DNA from: Yoonia sp. SS1-5
GTDB lineage: Bacteria; Pseudomonadota; Alphaproteobacteria; Rhodobacterales; Rhodobacteraceae
Length of the DNA: 64,000 nt
Reading direction: 5' to 3'
Assembly (NCBI RefSeq): GCF_038443705.2
Contig: NZ_CP151767.2
Span: forward strand, 3,401,501-3,465,500
The position numbers and the translations under genes are program-made. The notes beneath the pieces were generated by a model, which was given only the letters and a program-made list of their open reading frames with translations, had not been told where the DNA came from and made no database searches. How positions within the stretch are numbered: the stretch's first letter is position 1; each line of letters opens with the position of its first letter. Below are positions 10,901 through 18,587 of this stretch, in pieces.

Positions 10901-11435
10901 GATGGCGTTGCAGTTCGACATATAACCTGTCGGGATAGATCAGCGCCAACCGGTCCATCAGTAACTCGGCCTTGGGTCGCTGGCCCTGCCGCAAAAGGCG
11001 GCCCACCGGCCCATCCGGCCCGCCGGTCAGACAGATCAGCCCGGCGTGATGGCTAGCCAGCTCGTCCAGGTTGACTTGGGGCAACTGCCCCTGCGCGTCG
11101 AGATAGGCGCAAGAGTTCAATTTCATCAGGTTTTCGTAGCCGGTCTCGTTCTGGGCCAGCAAAACAATCGGGGCCGGGTCATCGGGTCTGCGCCCGGGTT
11201 CGGGATCAATATAGGTGACGTCAATCTGACAGCCGATGATTGGCTGGATCCCGGCCTTTGATGCCCCTTCGGAAAATTCCAGGGCGCAGAACATGTTATT
11301 GCTGTCAGTGACGGCGACGGCGGGCATGTCCATGGCCGCCGCCATGCCCGGTAGTTTCTTGACCGGAATGGCCCCCTCAAGCAAAGAGTATTCGGTGTGC
11401 ACGCGCAGGTGAATGAATCGGGGATCGCTGGTCAT
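7920..11435 (-). CDS. dnaE: DNA polymerase III alpha subunit
   Basis: This is the replicative polymerase catalytic subunit, 1171 residues. The PHP domain starts at once (FIHLRVHTEYSLLEGA, residues 7-22). The polymerase active site is seen as PDFDIDF at about 401-407 and GPGRGSGAGSLVAYA shortly before it. The helix-hairpin-helix and OB-fold regions follow in the C-terminal third, ending with an SPIDL...DLGD segment. Length is typical for DnaE1. ATG 11435 is preferred over a start 14 codons upstream because conserved sequence begins right after it. A secreted glucanase gene starts about 60 bases away on the other strand, so the two promoters share or overlap this gap. Confidence 0.97.
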   Translation of the reverse strand: MTSDPRFIHLRVHTEYSLLEGAIPVKKLPGMAAAMDMPAVAVTDSNNMFCALEFSEGASKAGIQPIIGCQIDVTYIDPEPGRRPDDPAPIVLLAQNETGYENLMKLNSCAYLDAQGQLPQVNLDELASHHAGLICLTGGPDGPVGRLLRQGQRPKAELLMDRLALIYPDRLYVELQRHPGDGLPEAEALSERGHIEMAYAKNLPLVATNDVYFPKSELYEAHDALICIAEGAYVDQQEPRRRLTPQHYLKSPQEMVTLFADLPEAIENTVEIAKRCAFKTYTRDPILPKFADDEVAELRRQAQEGLKARLAIIPHAAPVEDYEKRLEFELGIIEGMGFPGYFLIVADFIKWAKDQDIPVGPGRGSGAGSLVAYALLITDLDPLRYSLLFERFLNPERVSMPDFDIDFCMDRREEVIRYVQEKYGRDKVGQIITFGALLSKAAVRDVGRVLQMPYGQVDRLSKMIPVEGVKPVSIEKALADEPRLREEAKNEEVVDRLLTYAQQVEGLLRNASTHAAGVVIGDRPLDALVPLYQDPRSDMPATQFNMKWVEQAGLVKFDFLGLKTLTVIQNAVNLIRQAGRPLNMAADGTILYDCPAGFEHDIGAIPLDDEKSYALYSSARTVAVFQVESSGMMDALKRMKPTCIEDIVALVALYRPGPMENIPTYCEVKNGQKELESIHPSIDYILEETQGIIVYQEQVMQIAQVMAGYSLGGADLLRRAMGKKIKEAMDAERPKFEEGAKKNGVDKKKATEVFDLLEKFANYGFNKSHAAAYAVVSYQTAWLKANHPVEFMAGVMNCDIHLTDKLGVYFQEVKKGLGLDYTPPCVNRSMATFDVHEGKLVYALGALKNVGVEAMKLIVEARDGTDASDPKPFVNLFDVARRVDLKRVGKRPLEMLARAGAFDVLDPNRRRVMLSLDALTAYSAAIHDQKSSNQVSLFGEAGDDLPEPRLSGGEDWLPAERLAEEFKAIGFYLSGHPLDDYMGALKRKQILTLDEVTARAEKGAAIVKMAGTVSGRQERKSARGNRFAFVQLSDPTGQYEVTMFSDTLEKSREYLESGSQVVLQCEATMEADQLKLLGRSVSPIDLAVADAGSAGLRVFIDDPQVIGSVASILQNADRDGVRAGRGPILFCLMDSSLPGEVELDLGDMFPVNPQIKGALRSLGGVIEVEDA

Positions 11436-11497
11436 CTTTTCAGGGTATCTGAAGTGTGACAGGGTACAAGCCGACATCGGACAGAAAGGGTGTCTTG

Positions 11498-12436
11498 GTG
11501 AGACGATTTGCAGCTTTTCTAACGCTTCTTGGAACCCCGGTTTTGGGCGACGATTTTCCGGTTCAGCGTTGCGTCAATCTTGATCAGGCCCTTGAGGCCC
11601 CGCGCGAGGGGGACTGGGGCTATACAATCGCGCGTGGCGATATCGCATGGATTGCGGCACAGGGGTTTGACACGGTCCGGTTGCCGGTCAGATTTCACGC
11701 TTATTGGGATGACGGCCTTGATCCGGCGATCCTCGCGCGCGTGGATGAGGTGATCGGGTGGGCCATGGAAGATGGGCTGCAAGTGATCCTTGATCTGCAC
11801 CATTTTGAGCCCCTGATGGATGATCCATCGACATATGGCCCCACATTTCAGGCGATCTGGACCGTTTTGTCAGATCACTACGCGGGGTACGACGATGCAC
11901 TGATCTTCGAGCTGCTGAACGAGCCATCCAAAGAGCTGGATACGGCGGGGGCTGTCACCCTGTTCGAGGCCGTTTGGCCGGATATTCGCGCCGACCACCC
12001 CGACCGCTGGATCGTGATCGAAGGCGGCTGGTGGTCACATCATAACCAATTGCCCGATCTGCCACTGTTTGACGCGCGGACCGCATTGTCGTTTCACTAT
12101 TACGGCCCTTGGGAGTTTACCCATCAGCAGGCCACATGGCTGGATAATCCACCGCCGCCCGCATCCTGGGGCAGTCGTGCGGACTGGAACACATTGCGGC
12201 GCGATTTTGCGGATGCCGCGGGCCGCGATGCGCCGCTGTTTCTGGGGGAGTTCGGCGTGACCGAGCAAACCGCGCCCGATGAACGGGCCGAATGGATCGG
12301 GGCGGTGCGCGAAACTGCGGAAACACATGGAATAGGGTGGTGTCATTGGGGCTTTGCCGGCGGGTTCAAGTTATTCGATCCCGCGACGCAGGATTGGGTG
12401 CCCGGTATGTCACCGGCGCTTCTTGGCCAACCCTGA
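11498..12436 (+). CDS. Secreted glycoside hydrolase family 5 glucanase (cellulase-like)
   Basis: The product (~312 residues) has a short signal peptide (VRRFAAFLTLLGTPVLG) and a GH5 TIM barrel. The acid/base glutamate is in LLNEPS (Glu142), the nucleophile in FLGEFGV (Glu251), and the conserved HYYGPWEFTHQ stretch lies at 200-210. RLPVRFH near 61 is the usual barrel strand 2 motif. It should hydrolyse beta-1,4-glucan or a related beta-glycan outside the cytoplasm. The start is uncertain: GTG 11498 puts the signal peptide first and has AGAAAGG upstream; TTG 11495 or GTG 11456 are alternatives. Followed within 40 bases by an ArsR-type regulator on the same strand. Confidence 0.88.
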   Translation: MRRFAAFLTLLGTPVLGDDFPVQRCVNLDQALEAPREGDWGYTIARGDIAWIAAQGFDTVRLPVRFHAYWDDGLDPAILARVDEVIGWAMEDGLQVILDLHHFEPLMDDPSTYGPTFQAIWTVLSDHYAGYDDALIFELLNEPSKELDTAGAVTLFEAVWPDIRADHPDRWIVIEGGWWSHHNQLPDLPLFDARTALSFHYYGPWEFTHQQATWLDNPPPPASWGSRADWNTLRRDFADAAGRDAPLFLGEFGVTEQTAPDERAEWIGAVRETAETHGIGWCHWGFAGGFKLFDPATQDWVPGMSPALLGQP

Positions 12437-12472
12437 TTGACGGGCCTGCCCGGGCCAGAGATATTGCGCGCA

Positions 12473-12766
12473 ATGACATCCAAACTCGATACATTCTTCG
12501 GCGCAATGGCCGACCCCACCCGCCGCGCGGTGATCGAAACGCTTGCCCGTGGTCCGGCCAGTGTCAGCACCTTGCATGCGCCGCATGCCATGGCCCTGCC
12601 CACATTCATGCGCCATCTGAAAGTGCTGGAAGAAACGGGCATCGTGCGATCTGTCAAAAAGGGCCGGGTGCGGACCTGTCATATTGACCCCGCACCGCTG
12701 GTCGAGGTCCAAGGCTGGCTGGCCTGGCAGCGCGAAATCTGGGAACACCGGTCCGACAGGGGCTAG
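12473..12766 (+). CDS. ArsR-family winged-helix transcriptional regulator
   Basis: The 97-residue product is a compact winged helix: DTFFGAMADPTRRAVIETLA opens the domain, SVSTLHAPHAMALPTFMRHLKVLE is the recognition helix region, and GRVRTCHID forms the wing. The cysteine pair of metal-sensing ArsR/SmtB proteins is not evident, so it resembles the SdpR-like non-metal subgroup often found beside polyketide-cyclase/START proteins, though none is adjacent here. ATG 12473 is used; an in-frame TTG 12 codons earlier overlaps the glucanase end. It may be cotranscribed with the glucanase gene. Confidence 0.85.
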   Translation: MTSKLDTFFGAMADPTRRAVIETLARGPASVSTLHAPHAMALPTFMRHLKVLEETGIVRSVKKGRVRTCHIDPAPLVEVQGWLAWQREIWEHRSDRG

Positions 12767-12768
12767 GA

Positions 12769-13950
12769 TCAGGACAGTGCTGCCATGATCCCGCGAAGTT
12801 CGGCCAAGCCACGCATCCGCCCGATCAGCGGGTAACCCGGCATGCCGTCTCTGGTCAGATCATCCAGCAATTCATGCCCATGATCAGGCCGCATCGGGAT
12901 GGTGGCGTCGTGGCGGCCCTGCGCCCAACGTTCAACCTCTTCATCCAGCAGCGCCTTGATGACGCGTACCATGTCGGTATCCCCTTCCAGATGCGCATCT
13001 TCGAAAAAACTGTATTTGCCTGCGATGGCGTTGCCCTGCCGGGTGGTGTTGCGCAGGTGAACAAAGTGGATGCGATGCCCCCAATCGCGGATGAACCGCA
13101 CAAAATCCACGCCTTCTGCGACGCCCATTGACCCGGTGCATAGGGTGATCCCGCTGGCCGGGCTGTCAACAGCGCGCATGACCTGCGCGTAATCGCCGGG
13201 TGTGGACATGATCCGGGGCAGCCCCATCAGCGAAAATGGCGGGTCATCAGGATGACAGCACAGGCGCAAACCAAGCGCCTCTGCTGTGGGGGTCACGGCC
13301 TGAAGAAAGGCAATCAGGTTCGCGCGCAGCTGGTCGGCATTGATGCCCGCGTAGCGATGCAAAAGCTGCCGGATATCGTCCAGCCCCCAATTGTCATTGG
13401 CACCGGGCAGTCCGGCCACGATATTATGTTGCAACTGGCGGCGCGCGTTGTCATCCATGCTGGCAAACCGCTGCGCTGCCTTCTGCGCAAAGTCAGCGGG
13501 ATAATCTGCATCGGCCCCTTTGCGTTCGAGGATACAGATGTCGAAGACAGCGAAATCCAGCAGGTCAAACCGCATCGCCGTGCCGCCATGCGGCAGCGGC
13601 CATCGCAGTGCGGTGCGCGTCCAGTCCAGAACCGGCATGAAATTGTAGCAGATGACCTGCAATCCGGCCGCTGCCAGGTTTTCGAGGCTTTCGATATAGT
13701 TGGCGATATGGGTGTCCCAGTCGGGTCCGCGCGTTTTGATGGTTTCTGATACGGGCAGGCTTTCAACCACTTCCCATTCCAGACCCGCCACCCGGATTTC
13801 CGATTGCCGTCTGGCGATGTCTTCGACGGGCCAGACAGCCCCCGTCGGCACATGATGCAGCGCCGAGACGACCCCTTCGACCCCAACCTGCGGCAAGGCC
13901 GTGATCGGGATCGTATCGGCAGGGCCGAACCAGCGCCACGTCTGTCGCAT
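12769..13950 (-). CDS. uxuA: Mannonate dehydratase
   Basis: UxuA dehydrates D-mannonate to 2-keto-3-deoxygluconate in the cytoplasm. The 393-residue product begins with the family's MRQTWRWFGP.D.I sequence, continues with VVSALHH.P.G.VWP, and contains the metal-site region CHPDDPP near residue 230 and HFVHLRNT further on, as expected of this Mn/Fe-dependent TIM barrel. Its start shares one base with the stop of the upstream ABC ATPase gene (TGATG), so it is the last gene of the eight-gene leftward operon. This places the importer upstream of the glucuronate branch completed by UxaC and UxuB on the divergent arm. Confidence 0.95.
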   Translation of the reverse strand: MRQTWRWFGPADTIPITALPQVGVEGVVSALHHVPTGAVWPVEDIARRQSEIRVAGLEWEVVESLPVSETIKTRGPDWDTHIANYIESLENLAAAGLQVICYNFMPVLDWTRTALRWPLPHGGTAMRFDLLDFAVFDICILERKGADADYPADFAQKAAQRFASMDDNARRQLQHNIVAGLPGANDNWGLDDIRQLLHRYAGINADQLRANLIAFLQAVTPTAEALGLRLCCHPDDPPFSLMGLPRIMSTPGDYAQVMRAVDSPASGITLCTGSMGVAEGVDFVRFIRDWGHRIHFVHLRNTTRQGNAIAGKYSFFEDAHLEGDTDMVRVIKALLDEEVERWAQGRHDATIPMRPDHGHELLDDLTRDGMPGYPLIGRMRGLAELRGIMAALS

Positions 13951-15038
13951 CAGTTGCCGGTCCGCAGCGTTTTGCCACCGGCAGTGTCAAACACATGCAA
14001 ATGGTCGCGGTCGATCTTGATCCCGATTTCGGTGTCGTGGGCGATATCAATCTGCCCGCTCAGATGGACAGTGATGGCGGCATCCTTGTGGGTCTTGGCG
14101 TAAACAAAGCTTTCGCCGCCAAGCTGTTCTGTGTCGCGGACTTTCACATGGAAATCGGCATCCTCGTCAACTGACAAGTGATTGGGGCGAAATCCGATGG
14201 TGATCTGCGCGCCCTCGGTCACGTTGAAATCGGACCGGGCAAAGCTGATCCGCTCATCGGTGTCGGCAATGAAATCGAAGCCACCATCCGTCACAGCAGC
14301 GACGCGTCCTTCGACAAAGTTCATCCGGGGCGATCCGATGAACCCGGCCACAAAGATGTTGTTGGGATTGTTATAGATATCCAGCGGGCGGCCAAACTGT
14401 TCAACCTCGCCCAGACGCAGCACGGCGATCTTGTCGGCCATGGTCATGGCTTCGACCTGATCGTGGGTCACATAAATCATCGTGTTTTGCAGGCGGCGAT
14501 GCAGCGCCGCAATCTCGCCCCGCATATCAACGCGCAGTTCAGCGTCGAGGTTGGACAGCGGTTCGTCGAACAGGAATATGGTCGGTTCGCGCACAACAGC
14601 GCGGCCAATAGCGACGCGTTGCCGCTGGCCACCGGACAGGGCCTTGGGCTTGCGATCCAGCAGCTGTTCGATCTGCAGCATCTTGGCGACTTCATCGACT
14701 TTGGATGCGATGTCCGCCTTGGGCGTGCGCATGTTTTCCAGCCCGAAGGTCAGGTTCTGGCGCACCGACATATGCGGGTAAAGCGCATAGGACTGGAACA
14801 CCATTGCCAAGCCCCGGTCGGCGGCAGGCACATCGTTGACCACGTGGCCACCGATGGAAATGGTGCCACCCGTGATGCTTTCCAAGCCTGAAATCATCCG
14901 CAACAGCGTGGACTTCCCACAGCCTGACGGGCCCACAAAGACGCAGAAATCGCCCTGCTCGATCTCCATGTCGATGCCTTTGATGACCTCCAGATCGCCA
15001 TAGGCCTTTTTCACTTGGTTCAGCACGAGTTCAGACAT
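13950..15038 (-). CDS. Sugar ABC transporter ATP-binding protein (UgpC/MalK type)
   Basis: This 362-residue ATPase energises the sugar importer. Walker A GPSGCGKST is at 36-44, the signature LSGGQ at 135-139, Walker B FLFDEP at 156-161, and the D-loop SNLDAELR follows. The C-terminal ~120 residues form the TOBE domain typical of MalK/UgpC proteins that serve carbohydrate importers. It starts 9 bases after the permease gene and abuts uxuA. Substrate is inferred from the uxu/uxa context, not from the protein itself. Confidence 0.93.
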   Translation of the reverse strand: MSELVLNQVKKAYGDLEVIKGIDMEIEQGDFCVFVGPSGCGKSTLLRMISGLESITGGTISIGGHVVNDVPAADRGLAMVFQSYALYPHMSVRQNLTFGLENMRTPKADIASKVDEVAKMLQIEQLLDRKPKALSGGQRQRVAIGRAVVREPTIFLFDEPLSNLDAELRVDMRGEIAALHRRLQNTMIYVTHDQVEAMTMADKIAVLRLGEVEQFGRPLDIYNNPNNIFVAGFIGSPRMNFVEGRVAAVTDGGFDFIADTDERISFARSDFNVTEGAQITIGFRPNHLSVDEDADFHVKVRDTEQLGGESFVYAKTHKDAAITVHLSGQIDIAHDTEIGIKIDRDHLHVFDTAGGKTLRTGN

Positions 15039-15047
15039 GGGGTATTC

Positions 15048-16091
15048 CTATTTCCCGCCGGTCGAGGCGATGCCGGTGGCGATATATTTCTGCAAAAAGA
15101 CGAACACACAGGCGATGGGCAACAGCACCAGCATGGTCATGGCCAACAGGTTGGACCATTGGGTGTTCAATTCGCCCTGGAACGAATTCAGCGCCAGTTG
15201 CAGGGTGAAGTTATCCGTGCTCGACAGCACGATCAGCGGCCACAGGAAATCATTCCAGCGCCACATGATCGCAAGGATCGCCAGCACCGCAATCGCAGGT
15301 GCGGATAGAGGCACGATAATCCGCCAGAAGATCTTCCACTCGGACGCCTTGTCCATACGGGCTGCGTCCAAAATCTCATCCGGGATCGTCAGCATATATT
15401 GGCGCAGCAGGAACACACCCGTCGGCGTGGCGGCCCCGGGGATGATCACGCCCCACAGGCTGTCGGCCATGTTCAGTTCCTTGGTGATCAGGAACAGCGG
15501 TACCAGTACAACTGTCTGCGGGATCATCAGCGTGCCGATCACCAGCCCCAGCACGACCATCCGCCCCTTGAACTGGTATTTCGACAGGGCAAAGGCGGCC
15601 ATGGAATTCACCGTCAGCATGATGATCGTGGCGATTGAGGTGATGAAGACGGAGTTCCAGAAGAACTTGAGGAAATTAAACCGCTCAAACAGTTCTTTGT
15701 AGTTATCTGTCGCCAGCGCAAAGCGTTCAATCGCCTCGCGGTCGTCGATGTTCACGTTCAGCCGCTCGCCGGGATTGGCGGGGTCCACCATCTGCGCATT
15801 TAGACCAATGCGCCGGATCTGGGCAAGCGTTTGCCCGGCATAATCGCCGCCCGTGATGTTATAAAGGGGCAGGGGGTCGTCATAACCGTCGACGACCACT
15901 GTTTCTTGCGCCATGGGCAGGATGCGGGGCGGGAAACGTTCCAGCTCTGCATCGGTCTTGAACGATGATAGGCCCAGCCAGATGACGGGCAGGAACATCA
16001 GCAACACGCCCAGGAACAGGTAGCCATAGGTCAGCCAATCGGTCCAATGCAGCTTGCTCTTGCCGCGGGTGCGGGTAAGGAACGACATCAT
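15048..16091 (-). CDS. Sugar ABC transporter permease (MalG type)
   Basis: The product (~347 residues) has six predicted membrane segments. The EAA loop that contacts the ATPase is AARMDKASEWKIFWRIIVPLSAP. A ~100-residue periplasmic insertion after the first membrane helix (FPPRILPMAQETVVVDGY onward) makes it longer than typical 280-residue MalG homologues. Start codons ATG 16091 and ATG 16088 are adjacent; GCGAGG upstream suits either. It pairs with the MalF-type permease upstream. Confidence 0.9.
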   Translation of the reverse strand: MMSFLTRTRGKSKLHWTDWLTYGYLFLGVLLMFLPVIWLGLSSFKTDAELERFPPRILPMAQETVVVDGYDDPLPLYNITGGDYAGQTLAQIRRIGLNAQMVDPANPGERLNVNIDDREAIERFALATDNYKELFERFNFLKFFWNSVFITSIATIIMLTVNSMAAFALSKYQFKGRMVVLGLVIGTLMIPQTVVLVPLFLITKELNMADSLWGVIIPGAATPTGVFLLRQYMLTIPDEILDAARMDKASEWKIFWRIIVPLSAPAIAVLAILAIMWRWNDFLWPLIVLSSTDNFTLQLALNSFQGELNTQWSNLLAMTMLVLLPIACVFVFLQKYIATGIASTGGK

Positions 16092-16150
16092 GATGTGACC
16101 TCGCAATTAAGCGCAGAGGGCAGTGCCCGAACCGAGGGGCAGGAAGCAAA

Positions 16151-16201
16151 GCGCCCGCCCCGTGGGGGCGGTTCGGGCGCTGCCCGGCCTGTCAGCCGGG
16201 C
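16151..16201 (-). other. Two GC-rich stem-loops between the permease genes
   Basis: Bases 16151-16180 form a nested hairpin (outer GCGCCCG/CGGGCGC, inner CCGCCCC/GGGGCGG). Bases 16182-16201 form GCCCGGC/GCCGGGC around CTGTCA. They fill part of an unusually wide 140-base gap inside the operon and could slow RNases or partly terminate, adjusting permease stoichiometry. No U-tract follows. Confidence 0.5.
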
Positions 16202-16232
16202 GGACGAGGTGTTCAAGACGCCGTACATCAGA

Positions 16233-17201
16233 TCATCCATCGACATTCTTTCTGTTGATCCACAGTTGGATCACCGTCAGCACGACCAGCACAAACGCCA
16301 GCATCAGGGAGGCCGCCGCAGCAGGGCCAAACAGCCGGGGCGCGCCGGCAAACCCGGTCTCGTACACGTACTGAATGATCATCGTGGTCGCAGACCCCGG
16401 ACCACCGCCGGTAAAGGCGTAGACCTCTTCAAACGTCTGCACGCCCTTGATCGTGGCCAGCACCAGCACCACCAACATCGTGGGCATCAGCAAGGGCAGG
16501 GTGATCCGACGGAATGCCCGCCAGGGCGATGCGCGATCCATCTTGGCGGCCTCGTACACATCGCGTGGGATGGCTTGCAGGCCCGCCAGCAGGATCAGCG
16601 TGTAGAACCCCATATGGGCCCAGATCGACAGGAATACGGACCAGCCAAAGGCCCAGTTGCGGTCCAGCAGCCAATTGAAAGTCTGCCAGCCCATGCCGTC
16701 GATCCACGCATTCAACACGCCTTCGCGCTGTAAGATCCACTTCCAGATCAGGGCAACAACTACGGGGGACAACAGGACGGGGAAAAAGAAAACGGACCGG
16801 AAAAAGCCACGTGCGCGGATATCGCGGTTCAGGATCAGGGCGGTGATCAGGGCGAAGGTGACCATCAACCCAACCTGCAGGGTGGTGAACCAGACTGTGT
16901 TCCAGACGGCCCGCCAGAACAGATCATCCTTGCAGGAATTAGGGTCCAGATAGCTGTCGCAATCCATCAGATTGGTAAAGTTCTGCGCGCCCACATAGGG
17001 ACGGTCGGCCAGCAGAATGCCATCGGATCCGGTCAGCGCATAGGCGACATTCACGAGGATCGGCAGAAAGGCGAAAAGGCCAAATAAAACAAGGTTGGGG
17101 AAGAGAAACAGCCAGGCGGGGTTCTTGAGCCGCAGCTTGTCTTGCAAGAACTTCATCGGCGCCTCGATCAGGCGCATGACCGGTTCCAGGATCATCAACA
17201 T
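16233..17201 (-). CDS. Sugar ABC transporter permease (MalF/UgpA type)
   Basis: The 322-residue integral membrane protein carries six transmembrane segments, starting with PAWLFLFPNLVLFGLFAFLPI. The EAA motif EAAKMDRASPWRAFRRITLPLL near residue 230 couples to the ATPase. It forms the heterodimeric channel with the MalG-type protein downstream. The operon order binding protein, MalF-type, MalG-type, ATPase is the usual CUT1 carbohydrate importer order. A short N-terminal amphipathic stretch (EPVMRLIEAPMKFLQDKLRL) precedes the first membrane helix. Confidence 0.9.
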   Translation of the reverse strand: MLMILEPVMRLIEAPMKFLQDKLRLKNPAWLFLFPNLVLFGLFAFLPILVNVAYALTGSDGILLADRPYVGAQNFTNLMDCDSYLDPNSCKDDLFWRAVWNTVWFTTLQVGLMVTFALITALILNRDIRARGFFRSVFFFPVLLSPVVVALIWKWILQREGVLNAWIDGMGWQTFNWLLDRNWAFGWSVFLSIWAHMGFYTLILLAGLQAIPRDVYEAAKMDRASPWRAFRRITLPLLMPTMLVVLVLATIKGVQTFEEVYAFTGGGPGSATTMIIQYVYETGFAGAPRLFGPAAAASLMLAFVLVVLTVIQLWINRKNVDG

Positions 17202-17223
17202 CGGCGCGTCCCCCCCACGGAAA

Positions 17224-17253
17224 GCGGGCCCGCCAGCGTACTGGCAGGCCCGC
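17224..17253 (-). other. Stem-loop after the ABC binding-protein gene
   Basis: GCGGGCC, a C/A mismatch and GCCAG pair with CTGGC and GGCCCGC across a CGTA loop, directly after the binding-protein stop codon and before the permeases. Such hairpins commonly stabilise binding-protein mRNA or attenuate read-through so that the binding protein exceeds the permeases; that function is inferred. Confidence 0.65.
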
Positions 17254-17258
17254 AGGTC

Positions 17259-18533
17259 TTAGTTGGCTTCGGCGAGCGCCGTCACCAGATCTTCTTCGGC
17301 ACGCGCCATTGCATCTTCGACGGACAATTCGCCGACGATGGCCTGGGTCACACGCTCGACCGTGATGTTAAACATCGCGCGGTTGTTCTTGTAACCTTGG
17401 TACTGGAAGGCAACCGGGGATACTTTGGCCACCTGACCGGCCCATGCGTTCAGCGCATTGGCGGCACCCTCGGATGCCCCGGCATATTCAACGCCAGCAC
17501 CTGCCACACCAAGGTGGGCGGGGATGTTTTTGGTCTTGGCTGTCATCTCGGCATAGTTTTCTTCCTGTGCCAGATAGTCGATGGCCTTGGCGACAAGTTC
17601 AGGATGCTCTGTGTCGCTGAACCCGACGATGCCAGCACCGCCCGGCATGCCGGAACAACCGCCTGTGCCGCATGGGGATCCCACAACAACCCAGTCAAAT
17701 GCATCACCGATATTGTCGTCCATCTTGGCGACCTGCCAACTACCGGAATAGTAATACACCAACTGGCCGTTGATGAATTCCTGTGCCGCATCCTGATAGG
17801 ACGATCCACCAGCACCGGCCCAGACGTCACGCGCCATGGTGCCGTCATTGTGCCAATCAACGAACTTCTGGACGTAAGCGGTAAAGCCGTCATCGACCAG
17901 CTTACCTTCGCCATTTTCGTCAAACAGCATCGCGCCATATGAAATCGCAGGGCCCGCGATGCGGTGGCCGGACCGGTCCATCGCCATCGGGAAATCCGTG
18001 CCTGTGGCTTCGGCCACGGCGCGGGTCGCTTCGGCCCAATCATCCCATGTGGCATCTTCGCCGGGGACATCGACACCGGCCTGATCAAACAGGGTCTTGT
18101 TGATGTAGGCGCCGGTGATGGTCAGCTGCGAATGCAGGCCGTAGATGCCGTTGTCATCAGGGCCCTTGCGATACCAATCAAGTGTGCCGCCAAAGCTGTC
18201 TTCCCAATAGGACGCATCCACATAAGGCGACAGATCAAGGTAATATTCGCTTAACCCGCCAAGGTCGGTGACTTTCGCCATGTCAGGGCCGGTGCCTGCA
18301 GCAAGCTGCACGGGCAGGCTTTCCAGAATGGCCTTGTAGGGCACTTCGTCGACCACAACGGTCACGCCTTCATTCTCGGCCTCAAACCGGTCAAAGATTT
18401 CGCGGGCCGTTGCGCATTCGGTCCCGTCGGACGAGCACATGTAAGTGATTTCTTGCGCCGCAACACCAACAGCAAACAGGCTAAAGCCTGCGGATGCCAT
18501 CGCCGTTGTCAGCATTTTTGTTGTGAAAGACAT
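17259..18533 (-). CDS. Sugar ABC transporter periplasmic substrate-binding protein
   Basis: The 424-residue product has a signal peptide (basic start, hydrophobic core FSLFAVGVAA, cleavage near residue 26) and the extracellular solute-binding family 1 fold. It delivers a sugar to the adjacent MalF/MalG-type permeases. Visible features are the AAGTGPDM hinge segment, FINGQLVYYYSGSWQ in the second lobe, and a cysteine-containing loop GSPCGTGGCSGMPGG near residue 280 that may be disulfide-bonded. The ligand is unknown; the context suggests a uronic acid or uronate-containing oligosaccharide. Confidence 0.92.
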   Translation of the reverse strand: MSFTTKMLTTAMASAGFSLFAVGVAAQEITYMCSSDGTECATAREIFDRFEAENEGVTVVVDEVPYKAILESLPVQLAAGTGPDMAKVTDLGGLSEYYLDLSPYVDASYWEDSFGGTLDWYRKGPDDNGIYGLHSQLTITGAYINKTLFDQAGVDVPGEDATWDDWAEATRAVAEATGTDFPMAMDRSGHRIAGPAISYGAMLFDENGEGKLVDDGFTAYVQKFVDWHNDGTMARDVWAGAGGSSYQDAAQEFINGQLVYYYSGSWQVAKMDDNIGDAFDWVVVGSPCGTGGCSGMPGGAGIVGFSDTEHPELVAKAIDYLAQEENYAEMTAKTKNIPAHLGVAGAGVEYAGASEGAANALNAWAGQVAKVSPVAFQYQGYKNNRAMFNITVERVTQAIVGELSVEDAMARAEEDLVTALAEAN

Positions 18534-18587
18534 TTGTTCCTCCCAGTTGTCTTTTCGGATTCTTAGCCGAATTGTATCATGATTGAT

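Noticed and set aside
12761..12775. GGGCTAGGATCAGGAC between convergent arsR-type gene and uxuA, as a third palindromic repeat
   Set aside because: Shares only CTAGG and AGGAC with the repeat and lacks the two symmetric arms.
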